A program made the position numbers and the translations under genes. The notes under the pieces were generated by a model. The model searched no databases. It was not told where the DNA came from and saw only the letters and a program-made list of their open reading frames with translations. Shown piece by piece: positions 1 to 8,904 of a stretch of DNA of 64,000 bases. The first letter of the stretch is position 1, and each line of letters begins with the position of its first letter. This stretch comes from an uncultured Rhizobium sp. (lineage in GTDB: Bacteria > Pseudomonadota > Alphaproteobacteria > Rhizobiales > Rhizobiaceae), in contig CAMFIE010000006.1 of assembly GCA_945952315.1 (NCBI GenBank), positions 94,033 to 158,032 of the forward strand, in the 5' to 3' direction.

Positions 1-522
1 GGCCTCCGCCAGCTTTTCCTTCACCGAGGCAAAGAGACCGAGCTTTTCCAGCGCCTGTTTCGCATAGAGACCGGCCGGAACCGACGCCGTGAGGCCGACC
101 GCAAGACGGCCTTCGCCAAGCATCCCCGCAAGGTCGAGGTCCTTGCCGACCGTCACGTCCTTCGCATCCGGACCGCCGACCAGAACCAGCCGGTTGCCGA
201 GCAGATTGACCCGGCTTTCGCTCTTCAGCAGCCCCGCCTTGTCGAGATAATCCATCCATTTGAGGTCCGCCGAGAGGAAGAGATCGGCAGGTGCGCCCTG
301 CTCCACCTGTTTGGCGAGCGCCGAAGAGGCGGCATAGGTGAGCACGACCTGCCTGCCCGTCTCCGCCTTCCAGTCATCGGCCACTTTCGTCAGCACCTCC
401 TTGAGGCTTGCGGCGGCAAAGACGGTGACCGGCTTTTCCCCGGCAAAGGCCGATCCCGCAAGGGCGGTGACGAACAGAGCGGCGGCAAGAAGCGCGCGGC
501 GGGTGATGGCGGTTTCCGGCAT
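1..522 (-). CDS. modA: Molybdate ABC transporter substrate-binding protein ModA (partial, 3' end outside window)
   Basis: This is the periplasmic protein that binds molybdate and delivers it to the ModBC transporter. The gene reads leftward and runs off the window edge, so 174 codons are visible of roughly 250 usual for the family. The product starts with a signal peptide (charged MPETAITRR, then an Ala/Leu-rich core ending near AGSAFAGE), followed by the family-typical mature start VTVFAAASLKEVL and the segment LTYAASSALAKQVEQGAPADLF, which forms part of the oxyanion pocket in ModA proteins. The ATG at 520-522 sits 20 bases from a Mo-box, which supports both the start and the identity. modB and modC would be expected to the left, outside the window. 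Confidence 0.93.
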   Translation of the reverse strand, partial: MPETAITRRALLAAALFVTALAGSAFAGEKPVTVFAAASLKEVLTKVADDWKAETGRQVVLTYAASSALAKQVEQGAPADLFLSADLKWMDYLDKAGLLKSESRVNLLGNRLVLVGGPDAKDVTVGKDLDLAGMLGEGRLAVGLTASVPAGLYAKQALEKLGLFASVKEKLAEA

Positions 523-541
523 GAGGGTTCCTCTGGCGACT

Positions 542-565
542 CGTTATATCCGTTGAGATATATCG
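542..565. promoter_or_regulatory. Mo-box (ModE-type operator) upstream of modA
   Basis: Inverted repeat CGTTATATC-N6-GATATATCG with 8 of 9 arm positions matching. It has the spacing and the TATAT core of the Mo-boxes bound by ModE-type molybdate sensors. It lies 20 bases upstream of the modA start codon, where binding would block transcription when molybdate is plentiful. No modE gene is visible in the window. Confidence 0.72.
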
Positions 566-583
566 GTAGACCGGAAAGCGCAA

Positions 584-612
584 GACGCCCCTCGTCCGAA
601 GACCGGGGCGTC
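584..612 (-). terminator. Hairpin after the DUF1217 gene
   Basis: GACGCCCC at 584-591 pairs perfectly with GGGGCGTC at 605-612 around a 13-base loop. It lies 20 bases past the stop of the leftward DUF1217 gene and before modA. The following T-run is poor, so it may be a weak or factor-assisted terminator. Confidence 0.45.
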
Positions 613-632
613 CAAGGAAAAGACGGTGGGAT

Positions 633-2840
633 TTATCGGCCGAAGCGGAGCTGCGACAGGGTGAACAGCGTGTCGGCGCTGATATCGCCCGATGCGCTGA
701 AACTGTTCTGGGCATAGGCCTGATCGGCGGCCATGTCATAGAAGACCGAGAAGCGCTGGATCAGCTTCTTCACCTTTTCCGGATCCTTGAGATCGGAGAG
801 GTTGAGCTTCTTTTCCACCAGCGCCTTCTGCTGCTCGATCTTCATGTTCGAGAAGCCGTCCGGCATCTGGTAGGTGGTCTTGAACACTTCCAGCAGCGCC
901 TTGTCGCCCAGAATGTCGTAAGCCGAGGTGACAGTCTGCGCCTTGCGTTCGAAATAGAGCGCCAGACGGACGCCGGGATTTTCATCCCCCTGCTTCACTT
1001 CCAGCTCGTTCTGGTAATAGTTGTCGACAGTGGATTGCAGATGGCCGCGATCCTGCACCGCCGATGTGCCGGATTGCAGGAGATTGCCCTTGGCATCGAA
1101 ATTGAACGAGGCGACGATCTGCTTGTAGCGACTGTCAGTCTGGGTATTGAGGAAGCTCTTCGGATCATTCGGGTCCGACTTGAAGAGCTTCTTCAGGAAA
1201 TCATTGCTGACAGTCTTCGGATCGATGCCCTTGGCCACGAGGGTGACATCCAGAACCCGGCGGTTCTTCAGGAGGTCATCCACATTCTTCATCTTTTCCA
1301 CTTCGGCCTGATAATAGGTCACTTCATCCTTGGCCTTTTTCTTGGCCGTGGTCAGCTCCGGCTCCTTGAGGAAGCGGGTTTTCTGGATGATGTAGTTCTT
1401 CGCCGTTTCCGTGACGGTCGCTTCCGACTGCGCCATCTTCGGCGGCGTGATCAGGCCCTTGCTGTCGAAGTTGAAATCCTGCGCCATCTTCACGAGCCGC
1501 GTGTCGCGGCTGCGGTTGGCAAAGCTTTTCGGGTCCGACAGGTCAGACGTCAGCGCCTGCAAAAGCTGGTTGTTGGTGAACTCGCCCTTCTTGATACCGA
1601 AGGCGGCGAGCGTCATGTCGAGGATCGTCGCATTCGATGCGGTGAAGAGATCCGTCGCCTTCTTGATGACGCCGATATTGTTCTTGTAGGACTTGGTCTT
1701 GTTCGCAAGCGTCAGCTCGTCGGCATCGTCATAATGGGTGTTGTAGCCGGAAAGAACGGTGTTTTCCTGTTCCGAGGTCTGGGCATTGCCCGCCGTCACC
1801 GTGCCATCCGTCGCGAAATTGAACAGCCGGGCGATTGCCGTGTAGGCTTCCTTGGTGGCCGGCGGCTGGTTGTTGGCATAACTGTTCGGATCGGAAAGAT
1901 CGCTCGTCACGATGTTTTCGAAGGTGGACTTCAGGAAGGATGCGGGCAGACCGAGCGCGGTGCGGGTGATTTCCCACATGCGCGCGTCATTGGTGATGTC
2001 GGTGACATTGGTCGCCGCCTTGATCTTCACATCATAATAGGTCCGGTTCACCGCCGCCGCAGACGGCGTCTTGCGGTTAATCGGCACTGTCAGCACGTAG
2101 TTTTCCGTCAGCGCCGCCTTCTGCGTGTCGGTCTGGGCCTTGCCGTTCTTCACCGTGCCATCGGTGTTGAAGGAAAAGGCGTTGACCATGTTCAGCGCGC
2201 GCTGCTTTTCCACCCGGCCTGCCTCGGTCGAGGTATCGATCAGGTTCACATAACTGTTCGGATCGGTCACGTCGCTGGTGAGAATGTTGCGCACGTGGCT
2301 GTAGGAATAGCGGTCCGGATCATAGCCGAAATTCTTCAGCACATAGTCGCGCAGCCGCTGGTTGGAGAGCAGCTGGTCGACCGTCTGCACACTATCGATT
2401 GTCGCGTTGTAATAGCGGGTATCGGCCTCCACCTGATCGTTTTCCAGCGAGAGCGACTGGGTGTAGAGCCCGATCACGTCATCGCGCTGCGCATTGCTCT
2501 GCGCGGCCTTGGTGGCATTGCCGAAATTGAAGGCGAGCGCAAACTTGCGGTAGCGGTCATCGGTCAGCTTGTTGGCAAAGCTGTTGTCATCGGTCAGGTC
2601 GCTTTCCAGCACCTTGCGCATGAAACCCTTGGCATAGATCATGTCCTCCATGCCGAACGACTTCATCGCATATTGATAAAGCCGGTCATTCTTGAGGAAT
2701 TCCGCGACCGACGTGATCTTGCCGATATTGGCCTTGTAGTAATCCGTATCGCGCGTGACCTGCTTGTCCGAGGCGATGTTGGAAATCGTCCTGGAAAAAT
2801 CTTTCTTCACCAGATTCAAATTGACAAGAGTCATGCTCAT
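633..2840 (-). CDS. DUF1217 domain-containing protein with about six repeats
   Basis: A 735-residue protein of unknown biochemical function. DUF1217 proteins occur in rhizobia, some near flagellar genes; no motility gene is nearby here. I count about six degenerate units of 65-110 residues. Each has a 'ditt-Leu-Leu-x-(N/D)-x-R' helix start, a short aromatic/Gly-Phe/Ile-Gly motif, a TSDLxDPxSxxN-like loop (variants ESDLTDDNSFAN, TSDVTDPNSYVN, TSDLSDPKSFAN, KSDPNDPKSFLN) and a closing FNF-(D/A)-x-(K/D)-G. No signal peptide or membrane segment is evident. The start at 2840 has GGAG eight bases upstream; a second ATG two codons later is possible. The gene stands alone with its own upstream region. 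Confidence 0.85.
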   Translation of the reverse strand: MSMTLVNLNLVKKDFSRTISNIASDKQVTRDTDYYKANIGKITSVAEFLKNDRLYQYAMKSFGMEDMIYAKGFMRKVLESDLTDDNSFANKLTDDRYRKFALAFNFGNATKAAQSNAQRDDVIGLYTQSLSLENDQVEADTRYYNATIDSVQTVDQLLSNQRLRDYVLKNFGYDPDRYSYSHVRNILTSDVTDPNSYVNLIDTSTEAGRVEKQRALNMVNAFSFNTDGTVKNGKAQTDTQKAALTENYVLTVPINRKTPSAAAVNRTYYDVKIKAATNVTDITNDARMWEITRTALGLPASFLKSTFENIVTSDLSDPNSYANNQPPATKEAYTAIARLFNFATDGTVTAGNAQTSEQENTVLSGYNTHYDDADELTLANKTKSYKNNIGVIKKATDLFTASNATILDMTLAAFGIKKGEFTNNQLLQALTSDLSDPKSFANRSRDTRLVKMAQDFNFDSKGLITPPKMAQSEATVTETAKNYIIQKTRFLKEPELTTAKKKAKDEVTYYQAEVEKMKNVDDLLKNRRVLDVTLVAKGIDPKTVSNDFLKKLFKSDPNDPKSFLNTQTDSRYKQIVASFNFDAKGNLLQSGTSAVQDRGHLQSTVDNYYQNELEVKQGDENPGVRLALYFERKAQTVTSAYDILGDKALLEVFKTTYQMPDGFSNMKIEQQKALVEKKLNLSDLKDPEKVKKLIQRFSVFYDMAADQAYAQNSFSASGDISADTLFTLSQLRFGR

Positions 2841-3159
2841 GGCGCGGTCTCCGGATTAATATGCGCAATACCTAAAACTATAGAGGCACCGTCGCACATT
2901 AGCCTTGCATAAAGCTTGTGTGATTGTAGGTGGTAATATTTAAGATTGCGTGAGGCGCGTTCCGCACACGTTCCGGCATTCACCAAACGGAAACCCTGCG
3001 CTGAGCGGATTTGATAACCATCTGGAAATGCAAAGTTTTCTTAACCGCACTTTTTAAGCCGGAAATTATGGCCGCTACGTAATGTGGGCGCATCAGAGGA
3101 CGGAAAACGTCCCGGAGAAGACCGGAAAACGGCTCTCAGGTAAAACAAGGGAATGCGTC
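2841..3159. other. Intergenic region between two divergent genes
   Basis: These 319 bases separate the leftward DUF1217 gene and the rightward DUF6101 gene, so they must hold both promoters. The middle (about 2870-3070) is clearly more AT-rich than the flanks. I found no convincing ORF, RNA gene or strong inverted repeat. Confidence 0.5.
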
Positions 3160-3726
3160 ATGAAGAACTCGGTTATGAAGCCGCAATGGGCGGCCTCGGC
3201 ATTGCGGCTGGATCCGGCGCGAATACCGCAGCAGCTTACGCTCTCCATGCAGGGTGTATCGGGCGACGTCACGATCACGGTCGATGCCCGTGGAGCCATC
3301 CTGCGCAAGAAACTGCCCGGCAGCGGTCTGCCGCTGTCCATCGCCCTTCCGGCCCGTGCCTTTCTCGGCGTTGCGGCCCGCGCCATCGACCATGGGGATG
3401 GTAGCGTGACGGTGACGCTCGAACTGCATCATGAAGACCCGGAACTGTGCATTCCGCTGCTGGTGGCGCATGACCTGTGCGACATCGCCGCCGACTGGCG
3501 CTCCTGGGCGGAAGCTTTCCGGATTCCGATGCTGATGGTGGAAGCCGATGGCGTTGCCCGGCCGCTCGAGCAGCATATTGGCGAGGTGCGCACGGAACAG
3601 CCGCGCCAGCGTCGCCGTTATTCCTATTTCGCAGACCGTCGTCCGCGGTTCCTGGTGCGCCGATCCACCGGCAATCTGGGTCTGATGATGAAAATCAACG
3701 GCCGCGAAATCATCGCCCGCACCTGA
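3160..3726 (+). CDS. DUF6101 family protein
   Basis: A 188-residue soluble protein that I recognise as the rhizobial DUF6101 family, whose function is unknown. The start at 3160 is chosen because AAGGGA lies seven bases upstream; an in-frame codon further upstream (3082) has no such site. The C-terminal part is strongly basic and aromatic (RQRRRYSYFADRRPRFLVRR) and ends with a hydrophobic-polar segment. No signal peptide, membrane helix or catalytic motif is visible. It is a single-gene unit ended by a strong terminator and convergent with ubiA. Confidence 0.75.
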   Translation: MKNSVMKPQWAASALRLDPARIPQQLTLSMQGVSGDVTITVDARGAILRKKLPGSGLPLSIALPARAFLGVAARAIDHGDGSVTVTLELHHEDPELCIPLLVAHDLCDIAADWRSWAEAFRIPMLMVEADGVARPLEQHIGEVRTEQPRQRRRYSYFADRRPRFLVRRSTGNLGLMMKINGREIIART

Positions 3727-3786
3727 TCTTCCGGCGAGTGACACCCGGCCGGGTGGTTCTTCTGTCCCTTGCCTACCGGCCTTTTG

Positions 3787-3817
3787 AAGCCAGTCCCTTC
3801 GCGGGGGCTGGCTTTTT
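3787..3817 (+). terminator. Rho-independent terminator after the DUF6101 gene
   Basis: AAGCCAGTCCC pairs with GGGGCTGGCTT (one G-U pair) around a six-base loop, followed directly by TTTTT on the plus strand. It ends the rightward transcript just before the convergent ubiA stop at 3822. A perfect short palindrome CACCCGGCCGGGTG lies upstream at 3742-3755. Confidence 0.8.
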
Positions 3818-3821
3818 CACG

Positions 3822-4766
3822 TCAGAGGAAGGTCACGAGCGCCTGCACGCCAAGCCCGGCAAAGATCAGCGCGCCGACCAGATTGTTGAGCTTGAAGAGC
3901 GCCAGGCACTCCGCCCCGTTGCGGATATCGAGCGTCAGGATCTGCCAGCCGAACAGCACGGCAGCGGCAAAAAGCCCGATGAAGGCAAACAGCCCCATGC
4001 CCGCCAGCGCAAAGGCCATCACCATCAGCACCAGCGTGCCGCCATAGAAATAGCCGAGATAACGGCGCGTCTCCTCGCCGAACAGCCGCGCGGTCGAGCG
4101 CACGCCGACCAGCGCATCATCTTCCTTGTCCTGATGGGCATAGATCGTGTCATAGCCGATCGTCCAGAGGATCGAGGCGGCATAGAGAAACACCGCACTG
4201 GCCGAAAGCCTGCCGGTCACCGCCGCATAGCCTTCGAGCGCGCCCCAGGAAAAGGCAAGGCCGAGCACCGCCTGCGGCCAGTCCGTCACCCGTTTCGCAA
4301 AGGGATAGGCGGCCACCACCAGCAGCGAGGCAAGCCCGAGCCTGAAGGCAAAGCCATTGAGCTGCAGGAGGACGAGCAAGCCGACAAAGGCCTGTGCCGC
4401 AATGAACAGTTTCGCATCGCGGCGGCTCACCCGGCCGGAGGGCAGCGGCCGCGAGCGGGTGCGCGCCACCTGCGCATCGATCTCGTGATCGACGAGGTCA
4501 TTATAGGTGCAGCCCGCCCCGCGCATGGCAACCGCACCGATGAAGAACAGGATCAGCAACCACACGAAGCGGAAGAACCCGCCCGCATTGCCTTCCGCAA
4601 AGGCCAGCGCCGTGGACCAGAAACAGGGCCACATCAGCAATTGCCAGCCGATCGGCCGGTCCCAGCGCGCCAGCTGCGCATAGGGCCAGGCGGGCTCCGG
4701 CAACAGCCGGTAAACCCAGTTGTCCGACGGCGCATCCGCCACCCGTTTCCCCGCCCCGAATTCCAT
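3822..4766 (-). CDS. ubiA: 4-hydroxybenzoate polyprenyltransferase
   Basis: Integral membrane prenyltransferase that joins the polyprenyl tail to 4-hydroxybenzoate in ubiquinone synthesis. The first Asp-rich motif is seen as NDLVDHEID (N89, D90, D93, D97 from the chosen start) and the second as YDTIYAHQDKEDD, both of which hold Mg-diphosphate. The region DRPIGWQLLMWPCFW and multiple hydrophobic segments are typical. I chose the ATG at 4766, giving 314 residues, the normal size. The frame stays open to 4904, but the extra 46 residues look unlike the family and lack a ribosome site. The polyprenyl donor could be supplied by the ispB product at 27.7 kb. Confidence 0.93.
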   Translation of the reverse strand: MEFGAGKRVADAPSDNWVYRLLPEPAWPYAQLARWDRPIGWQLLMWPCFWSTALAFAEGNAGGFFRFVWLLILFFIGAVAMRGAGCTYNDLVDHEIDAQVARTRSRPLPSGRVSRRDAKLFIAAQAFVGLLVLLQLNGFAFRLGLASLLVVAAYPFAKRVTDWPQAVLGLAFSWGALEGYAAVTGRLSASAVFLYAASILWTIGYDTIYAHQDKEDDALVGVRSTARLFGEETRRYLGYFYGGTLVLMVMAFALAGMGLFAFIGLFAAAVLFGWQILTLDIRNGAECLALFKLNNLVGALIFAGLGVQALVTFL

Positions 4767-4941
4767 CACCACGCCCGTCCCAAAACCGTTCAGCACCAGC
4801 CCTGCGATAGGCCGGAAGGCTTTGGGGGTCAAGGGTGGATGGAGAGCTGCAACATCAGTGGCTTCTGTCACACCGGCCATACTTGACAGCAGAATAGAAA
4901 TCAATAGCTTCTTATATTATTTTCAAATGTAGGATTATATT

Positions 4942-5730
4942 ATGTATTATCATATTTTTATTCCGTTTCTGCCCATGCTGGAAGGTGACGAATATAATCA
5001 CTTAACCCTCGAAAGTACTTCGGAGATCAAAACCAAAAGCGGCCATACATTTAAAGTTGGATTGCACTGCTACCGTGAAACTGTTTGCGTCATTTCGATA
5101 AGTATGACCGTCGCTGCATTTCATCACCCGGACAGTTCAACATGGATCCAAAGGGCAACCGAGAACGCAATATCAGCAATTCGTCTGGGAGGCCTTCACG
5201 ATTTACAGCCGGTTCCGACCTACTCTAGTATCGTAACTATATCGACCGAGACAGATTCAGAAATCCCTGATTACAAAATTTCGATGGGTCACTATATAAA
5301 TCCAAACTTCAAGCTAAACATTCAAAATATTTTCGCAATTTTCGCAGATATCAGTTCCACTGAAAGAGAACATATAGCTTCTCTTATGGCAGAATCTGGT
5401 GTTATGACCATTCCGTTACACTATAGATATCTGTCAATTTACCGTGCCTTGGAGCTCTTATACGCGGGGCACGGTGAGTTAGCAGCAGCATTTGACAGGT
5501 ACCAACCAAGATATAATGCACTAGAATTGGGTAAAGGGCAGCTCAGAAATGTAGCGCCAGCTATCAGAGGAAAGTGTGCCCATGGTAAAACCTCCGGAAA
5601 CAAATTGTCGAAGCCATATTTCGGGATTAACTCCGGTGATCCAGAACTATTTGAGATGCTTTGCCTTTTACAGGATATAGCTCGAGAAGGATTCGAGCGG
5701 ATTTCAAGCATTCGATTTCCAAGAGCGTAG
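4942..5730 (+). CDS. Hypothetical protein with HEPN-like motif, low-GC orphan
   Basis: A 262-residue protein I cannot assign to a named family. Base composition is visibly AT-rich compared with both neighbours and codon use differs (many ATA, TTA, AAT), which suggests recent transfer. The C-terminal half has the look of an Apea-like HEPN domain: a helix YRYLSIYRALELLY (residues 161-174) and the segment IRGKCAHG, giving R209-x4-H214, the R-x4-6-H arrangement of HEPN nucleases. The N-terminal 130 residues are beta-rich in appearance with no motif I know. AGGA lies seven bases before the ATG. No partner gene is adjacent; the gene is followed at once by a palindromic repeat. A role in RNA cleavage or defence is inference only. 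Confidence 0.7.
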   Translation: MYYHIFIPFLPMLEGDEYNHLTLESTSEIKTKSGHTFKVGLHCYRETVCVISISMTVAAFHHPDSSTWIQRATENAISAIRLGGLHDLQPVPTYSSIVTISTETDSEIPDYKISMGHYINPNFKLNIQNIFAIFADISSTEREHIASLMAESGVMTIPLHYRYLSIYRALELLYAGHGELAAAFDRYQPRYNALELGKGQLRNVAPAIRGKCAHGKTSGNKLSKPYFGINSGDPELFEMLCLLQDIAREGFERISSIRFPRA

Positions 5731-5752
5731 AATACCAAACCCTACATAAAGT

Positions 5753-5899
5753 GGCGCTTCGCACATTTATGTTTAGACCCCCACCCCTGCCCCTCCCCAC
5801 AAGGGGGAGGGAGAAGGTCGCGTTTGCCGCCAGAGTCCCCCTCCCCCTTGTGGGGAGGGGTTAGGGGTGGGGGTCTTGTGGATCAAGGTGCGAAGCGCC
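5753..5899. repeat. Nested palindromic intergenic element, copy 1
   Basis: Outer arms GGCGCTTCGCAC (5753-5764) and GTGCGAAGCGCC (5888-5899) enclose inner arms of about 37 bases, C-rich at 5775-5811 and G-rich at 5839-5876, that pair almost perfectly. As RNA it would form one very long hairpin. The same element begins again at 63918. It resembles the intergenic mosaic elements known in rhizobia, but I cannot assign it to a named family. Confidence 0.75.
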
Positions 5900-5913
5900 G
5901 TATGTGCCGCTTT

Positions 5914-6092
5914 GCCCCTCATCCGGCTGCCGCCACCTTCTCCCCGTCGAGACGGGGAGAAGGACGCAAGGGGTTACCGTTCTGCCCCCTTCTCCCCGTC
6001 AGAACGGGGGTGAGGAGGGGTCGGCGTAGCGGAGCAATCGATCCAGTGAATCGATTGCACTGACGAACGGTCCCGGCAGGGGGATGAGGGGC
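5914..6092. repeat. Palindromic intergenic element (RIME-like), long version
   Basis: Terminal inverted repeats GCCCCTCATCC (5914) and GGATGAGGGGC (6082-6092) flank internal hairpins built from CTTCTCCCCGTC/GACGGGGAGAAG units. The copy at 57650-57773 is the short version of the same element. This copy carries about 60 extra bases (around 6010-6069) containing the palindrome CAATCGAT-N7-ATCGATTG (6035-6057). Confidence 0.75.
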
Positions 6093-6119
6093 AAATCCAC
6101 TCCCTCCTTACTCCCCAAC

Positions 6120-8426
6120 TCACTTCCGCTTCATCGCCTCAGCGAGGGCTGCTCCCAGTCCGCCCATGGAGGACTGCGGCTCGGAGGGGCCTTTACGGGC
6201 GTGGCGGGGGTCGAAGCGGGGGGCTTGGGGGCCGGATTTCGGTTCGCGGGAGACGGGGGCGGCGTGTTCGTCACGACGCATGGAAAGGCCGATGCGCTTG
6301 CGCTTCACATCCACCTCCACCACCCGCACCTTCACCACATCGCCTGCCTTGACCACCTCATGCGGGTCTTTGACAAAGCGGTCGGCGAGCTGGGAGACAT
6401 GCACCAGCCCGTCCTGATGCACGCCGATATCCACGAAGGCGCCGAAGGCGGCGACATTGGTGACCGTGCCCTCCAGCAGCATGCCGGGCCTGAGATCGGT
6501 GATCTCGTTCACCCCCTCGGCGAAGGTCGCGGTCTTGAAGCTCGGGCGCGGGTCGCGGCCGGGCTTGTCGAGCTCGGCGATGATATCCTTCACCGTCGGC
6601 AGGCCGAAATGCTCGTCCACGAAGCGCTTCGGATCGAGGCTCTTCAGGGTGGCGCTGTCGCCCATCAGCGAACGGATGTCACGCCCGCAGGCGGCGACGA
6701 TCTTCTTTGCCACATCATAGGCTTCGGGGTGAACGGCCGAGGCATCGAGCGGCTCCTTGCCGTTCGGAATGCGCAGGAAGCCTGCCGCCTGCTCGAAGGC
6801 GCGCGGCCCGAGGCGGGCGACCTTCAGCAGCTCCTTGCGGGTGGCAAAGGCCCCTTCCCGGTTGCGATGGGCGACAATCGCTTCCGCCAGCGAGGCCGAA
6901 AGGCCGGAGACGCGGGCCAGCAGCGGCGCGGAGGCGGTGTTGAGATCAACACCCACCGCGTTCACCGCATCTTCCACCACCGCATCGAGCGAGCGGGAGA
7001 GCCGCGCCTGATCGACATCGTGCTGATACTGGCCGACGCCGATCGATTTCGGCTCGATCTTGACGAGTTCGGCGAGCGGATCCTGCAGGCGCCGGGCAAT
7101 CGAGACGGCACCGCGCAGCGAAACATCGAGATCGGGAAATTCCGCAGCCGCCAGCGCTGAGGCCGAATAGACGGAAGCGCCCGCTTCCGAGACGATCACC
7201 TTGGTGGGCTTCGGCGCGGGAAGCTCGGCGATGAGATCGGCCACCATCTTTTCCGTCTCGCGGCTGGCCGTGCCATTGCCGATGGCAATCAGCTCCACGC
7301 CATGCTTGCGGATCAGGCGGGCCACCTCCATCTGCGCGCCGCGCAGGTCATTCTTCGGCTGGAAGGGATAGACGGTTGCGGTATCCAGCAGCTTGCCGGT
7401 GCCATCCACCACCGCGACCTTGACGCCGGTGCGGATGCCGGGATCCAGCCCCATCGCGGGCCGCGAACCGGCAGGGGCCGCCAGCAGCAGATCTTTCAGA
7501 TTGCGGGCAAAAACCTGGATTGCCTCCTCCTCCGCCCGCTCGCGCAGCATGCGCATCAGATCAAGCGAGAGCGATGAGGAGAGCTTCACCCGCCAGCACC
7601 AGCCCGCCACATCCGCAAGCCAGCTGTCGGCGGCGCCTGCTCGGGTGATGCCATAGGCCGCCTGGATGATGCGCTCGGCAGGCTTCACCGGGGCCGGATC
7701 CTCCTCATCAACGGTGATGGAGAGGGTCAGCACCTCCTCGTTCCAGCCGCGCAGCATGGCCAGCGCCCGGTGACCGGCGACCTTGCCCCAGCTTTCGGTA
7801 TGGTCGAAATAGTCGGAAAACTTGGCGCCCGCCTCCTGCTTGCCCTCGACCACACGGGCCTTCACCACCGCATGGGCAACCATGTGCTCGCGCAGCCGCT
7901 TCAGGAGATCGGCATTTTCGGTCATGCCCTCGGCGATGATATCGCGGGCCCCCTCAAGCGCCGCCTTCACATCCGGCACGTCGGCGGTGAGATAGGCGCT
8001 GGCCAGCGCCTGCGGATCGGCTTTGCGGTCCGCAAGCAGCGCTTCGGCCAGCGGCCCGAGGCCACGCTCGCGGGCGATCTCCGCCTTGGTGCGGCGCTTC
8101 GGCTTGTAGGGCAGGTAGAGGTCTTCCAGCTCCGCCTTGGTGGTGACGGCATTGATCTTCGCCATCAGCGCATCGGTCATCTTGCCCTGCGACTGGATGC
8201 TCTCGATGATCGAGGCGCGGCGCTGGCCCAGCTCGCGCAGATAGGAAAGCCGCTCGGAGAGCGTGCGCAGCTGCGTATCATCCAGCCCGCCCGTCACTTC
8301 CTTGCGGTAGCGCGCGATGAAGGGAATGGTCGCCCCCTCGTCAATCAGCCCGACGGCCGCCACCACCTGCTCCGGCCGCGCCTGGATTTCCCCGGCAATC
8401 AAAGTGGCAATAAGGCGCTCGTTCAT
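6120..8426 (-). CDS. tex: Tex family RNA-binding transcription accessory protein
   Basis: A 768-residue cytoplasmic nucleic-acid-binding protein, full length for Tex. In order: an N-terminal helical region starting [20 protein letters not shown], the [21 protein letters not shown] segment, a YqgF-like RNase H fold ([17 protein letters not shown]), helix-hairpin-helix repeats ([16 protein letters not shown]), and a C-terminal S1 domain ([23 protein letters not shown]). The ATG at 8426 has GGAG about ten bases upstream and matches the family start; the frame extends to 8582 without family resemblance. The tail after the S1 domain is basic and low-complexity. The hicAB pair lies directly upstream on the same strand but is separated by 139 bases. 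Confidence 0.95.
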   Translation of the reverse strand: MNERLIATLIAGEIQARPEQVVAAVGLIDEGATIPFIARYRKEVTGGLDDTQLRTLSERLSYLRELGQRRASIIESIQSQGKMTDALMAKINAVTTKAELEDLYLPYKPKRRTKAEIARERGLGPLAEALLADRKADPQALASAYLTADVPDVKAALEGARDIIAEGMTENADLLKRLREHMVAHAVVKARVVEGKQEAGAKFSDYFDHTESWGKVAGHRALAMLRGWNEEVLTLSITVDEEDPAPVKPAERIIQAAYGITRAGAADSWLADVAGWCWRVKLSSSLSLDLMRMLRERAEEEAIQVFARNLKDLLLAAPAGSRPAMGLDPGIRTGVKVAVVDGTGKLLDTATVYPFQPKNDLRGAQMEVARLIRKHGVELIAIGNGTASRETEKMVADLIAELPAPKPTKVIVSEAGASVYSASALAAAEFPDLDVSLRGAVSIARRLQDPLAELVKIEPKSIGVGQYQHDVDQARLSRSLDAVVEDAVNAVGVDLNTASAPLLARVSGLSASLAEAIVAHRNREGAFATRKELLKVARLGPRAFEQAAGFLRIPNGKEPLDASAVHPEAYDVAKKIVAACGRDIRSLMGDSATLKSLDPKRFVDEHFGLPTVKDIIAELDKPGRDPRPSFKTATFAEGVNEITDLRPGMLLEGTVTNVAAFGAFVDIGVHQDGLVHVSQLADRFVKDPHEVVKAGDVVKVRVVEVDVKRKRIGLSMRRDEHAAPVSREPKSGPQAPRFDPRHARKGPSEPQSSMGGLGAALAEAMKRK

Positions 8427-8565
8427 CAAATGGCTCCGACTCGTGCATTTCAACGGAAGGCGGACCATAGTGCCCGATTGCGGCAAGGCAAGACCAGAGC
8501 GCAAGCGGACTGGGGATTGAGGTCGCAAGAAAGATATCGGCCAATAGCCTGGGAGGGAACGGGCG

Positions 8566-8904
8566 TTACTCCGCCGCGTCAAAACGGCTCTTCAGGGCCA
8601 ATTGTGCCGTCTCCGCATGGACGATTACAGTTTGTTCGGAAATATCAACCGCATAGACTGCAGCAAAGACTGCATTGACGAAGTCCTCGTGAAAGCGGTG
8701 ATCCGCCTCGAGGTGATCAAGCGGGTGGAAATCCGGAAGCTCGTCGCCATCTTCAACCATACCTTCCAGATGAAGACCGAGCGCCTCTGCCCCCATGGCG
8801 AGCACGTCATCCACGCTGTCTCCTACGGAAACGCATCCGGGAAGGTCAGGAAAGGTGATGCCGAAAAGCTCTTTTTCCTGATGAATGAGGCCAACGATGT
8901 TCAT
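8566..8904 (-). CDS. hicB: HicB-like antitoxin
   Basis: A 112-residue protein with the HicB partial RNase H-like fold: an early strand ([26 protein letters not shown], given here as two stretches of the family pattern '[10 protein letters not shown]' after the opening strand), then [13 protein letters not shown] and [14 protein letters not shown]. It neutralises the HicA RNase encoded just upstream. Its ATG overlaps the hicA stop codon by the ATGA arrangement (8901-8904), so the two are translationally coupled. The C-terminal part ([20 protein letters not shown]) does not show the usual ribbon-helix-helix sequence clearly, so DNA binding for self-regulation is uncertain. Confidence 0.85.
   Translation of the reverse strand: MNIVGLIHQEKELFGITFPDLPGCVSVGDSVDDVLAMGAEALGLHLEGMVEDGDELPDFHPLDHLEADHRFHEDFVNAVFAAVYAVDISEQTVIVHAETAQLALKSRFDAAE

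Noticed and set aside
1035..2912. Long open frame on the plus strand opposite the DUF1217 gene
   Set aside because: Antisense frames stay open by chance in high-GC DNA; its product is Arg/His/Leu-rich without any family resemblance, while the minus-strand product has conserved repeats.
3742..3755. Second terminator after the DUF6101 gene
   Set aside because: CACCCGGCCGGGTG is a perfect palindrome but has no loop or T-run; the structure at 3787-3817 is the better terminator.
4767..4904. Longer N-terminus for UbiA
   Set aside because: The 46 extra codons do not look like the family, lack a ribosome site, and would make the protein longer than usual.
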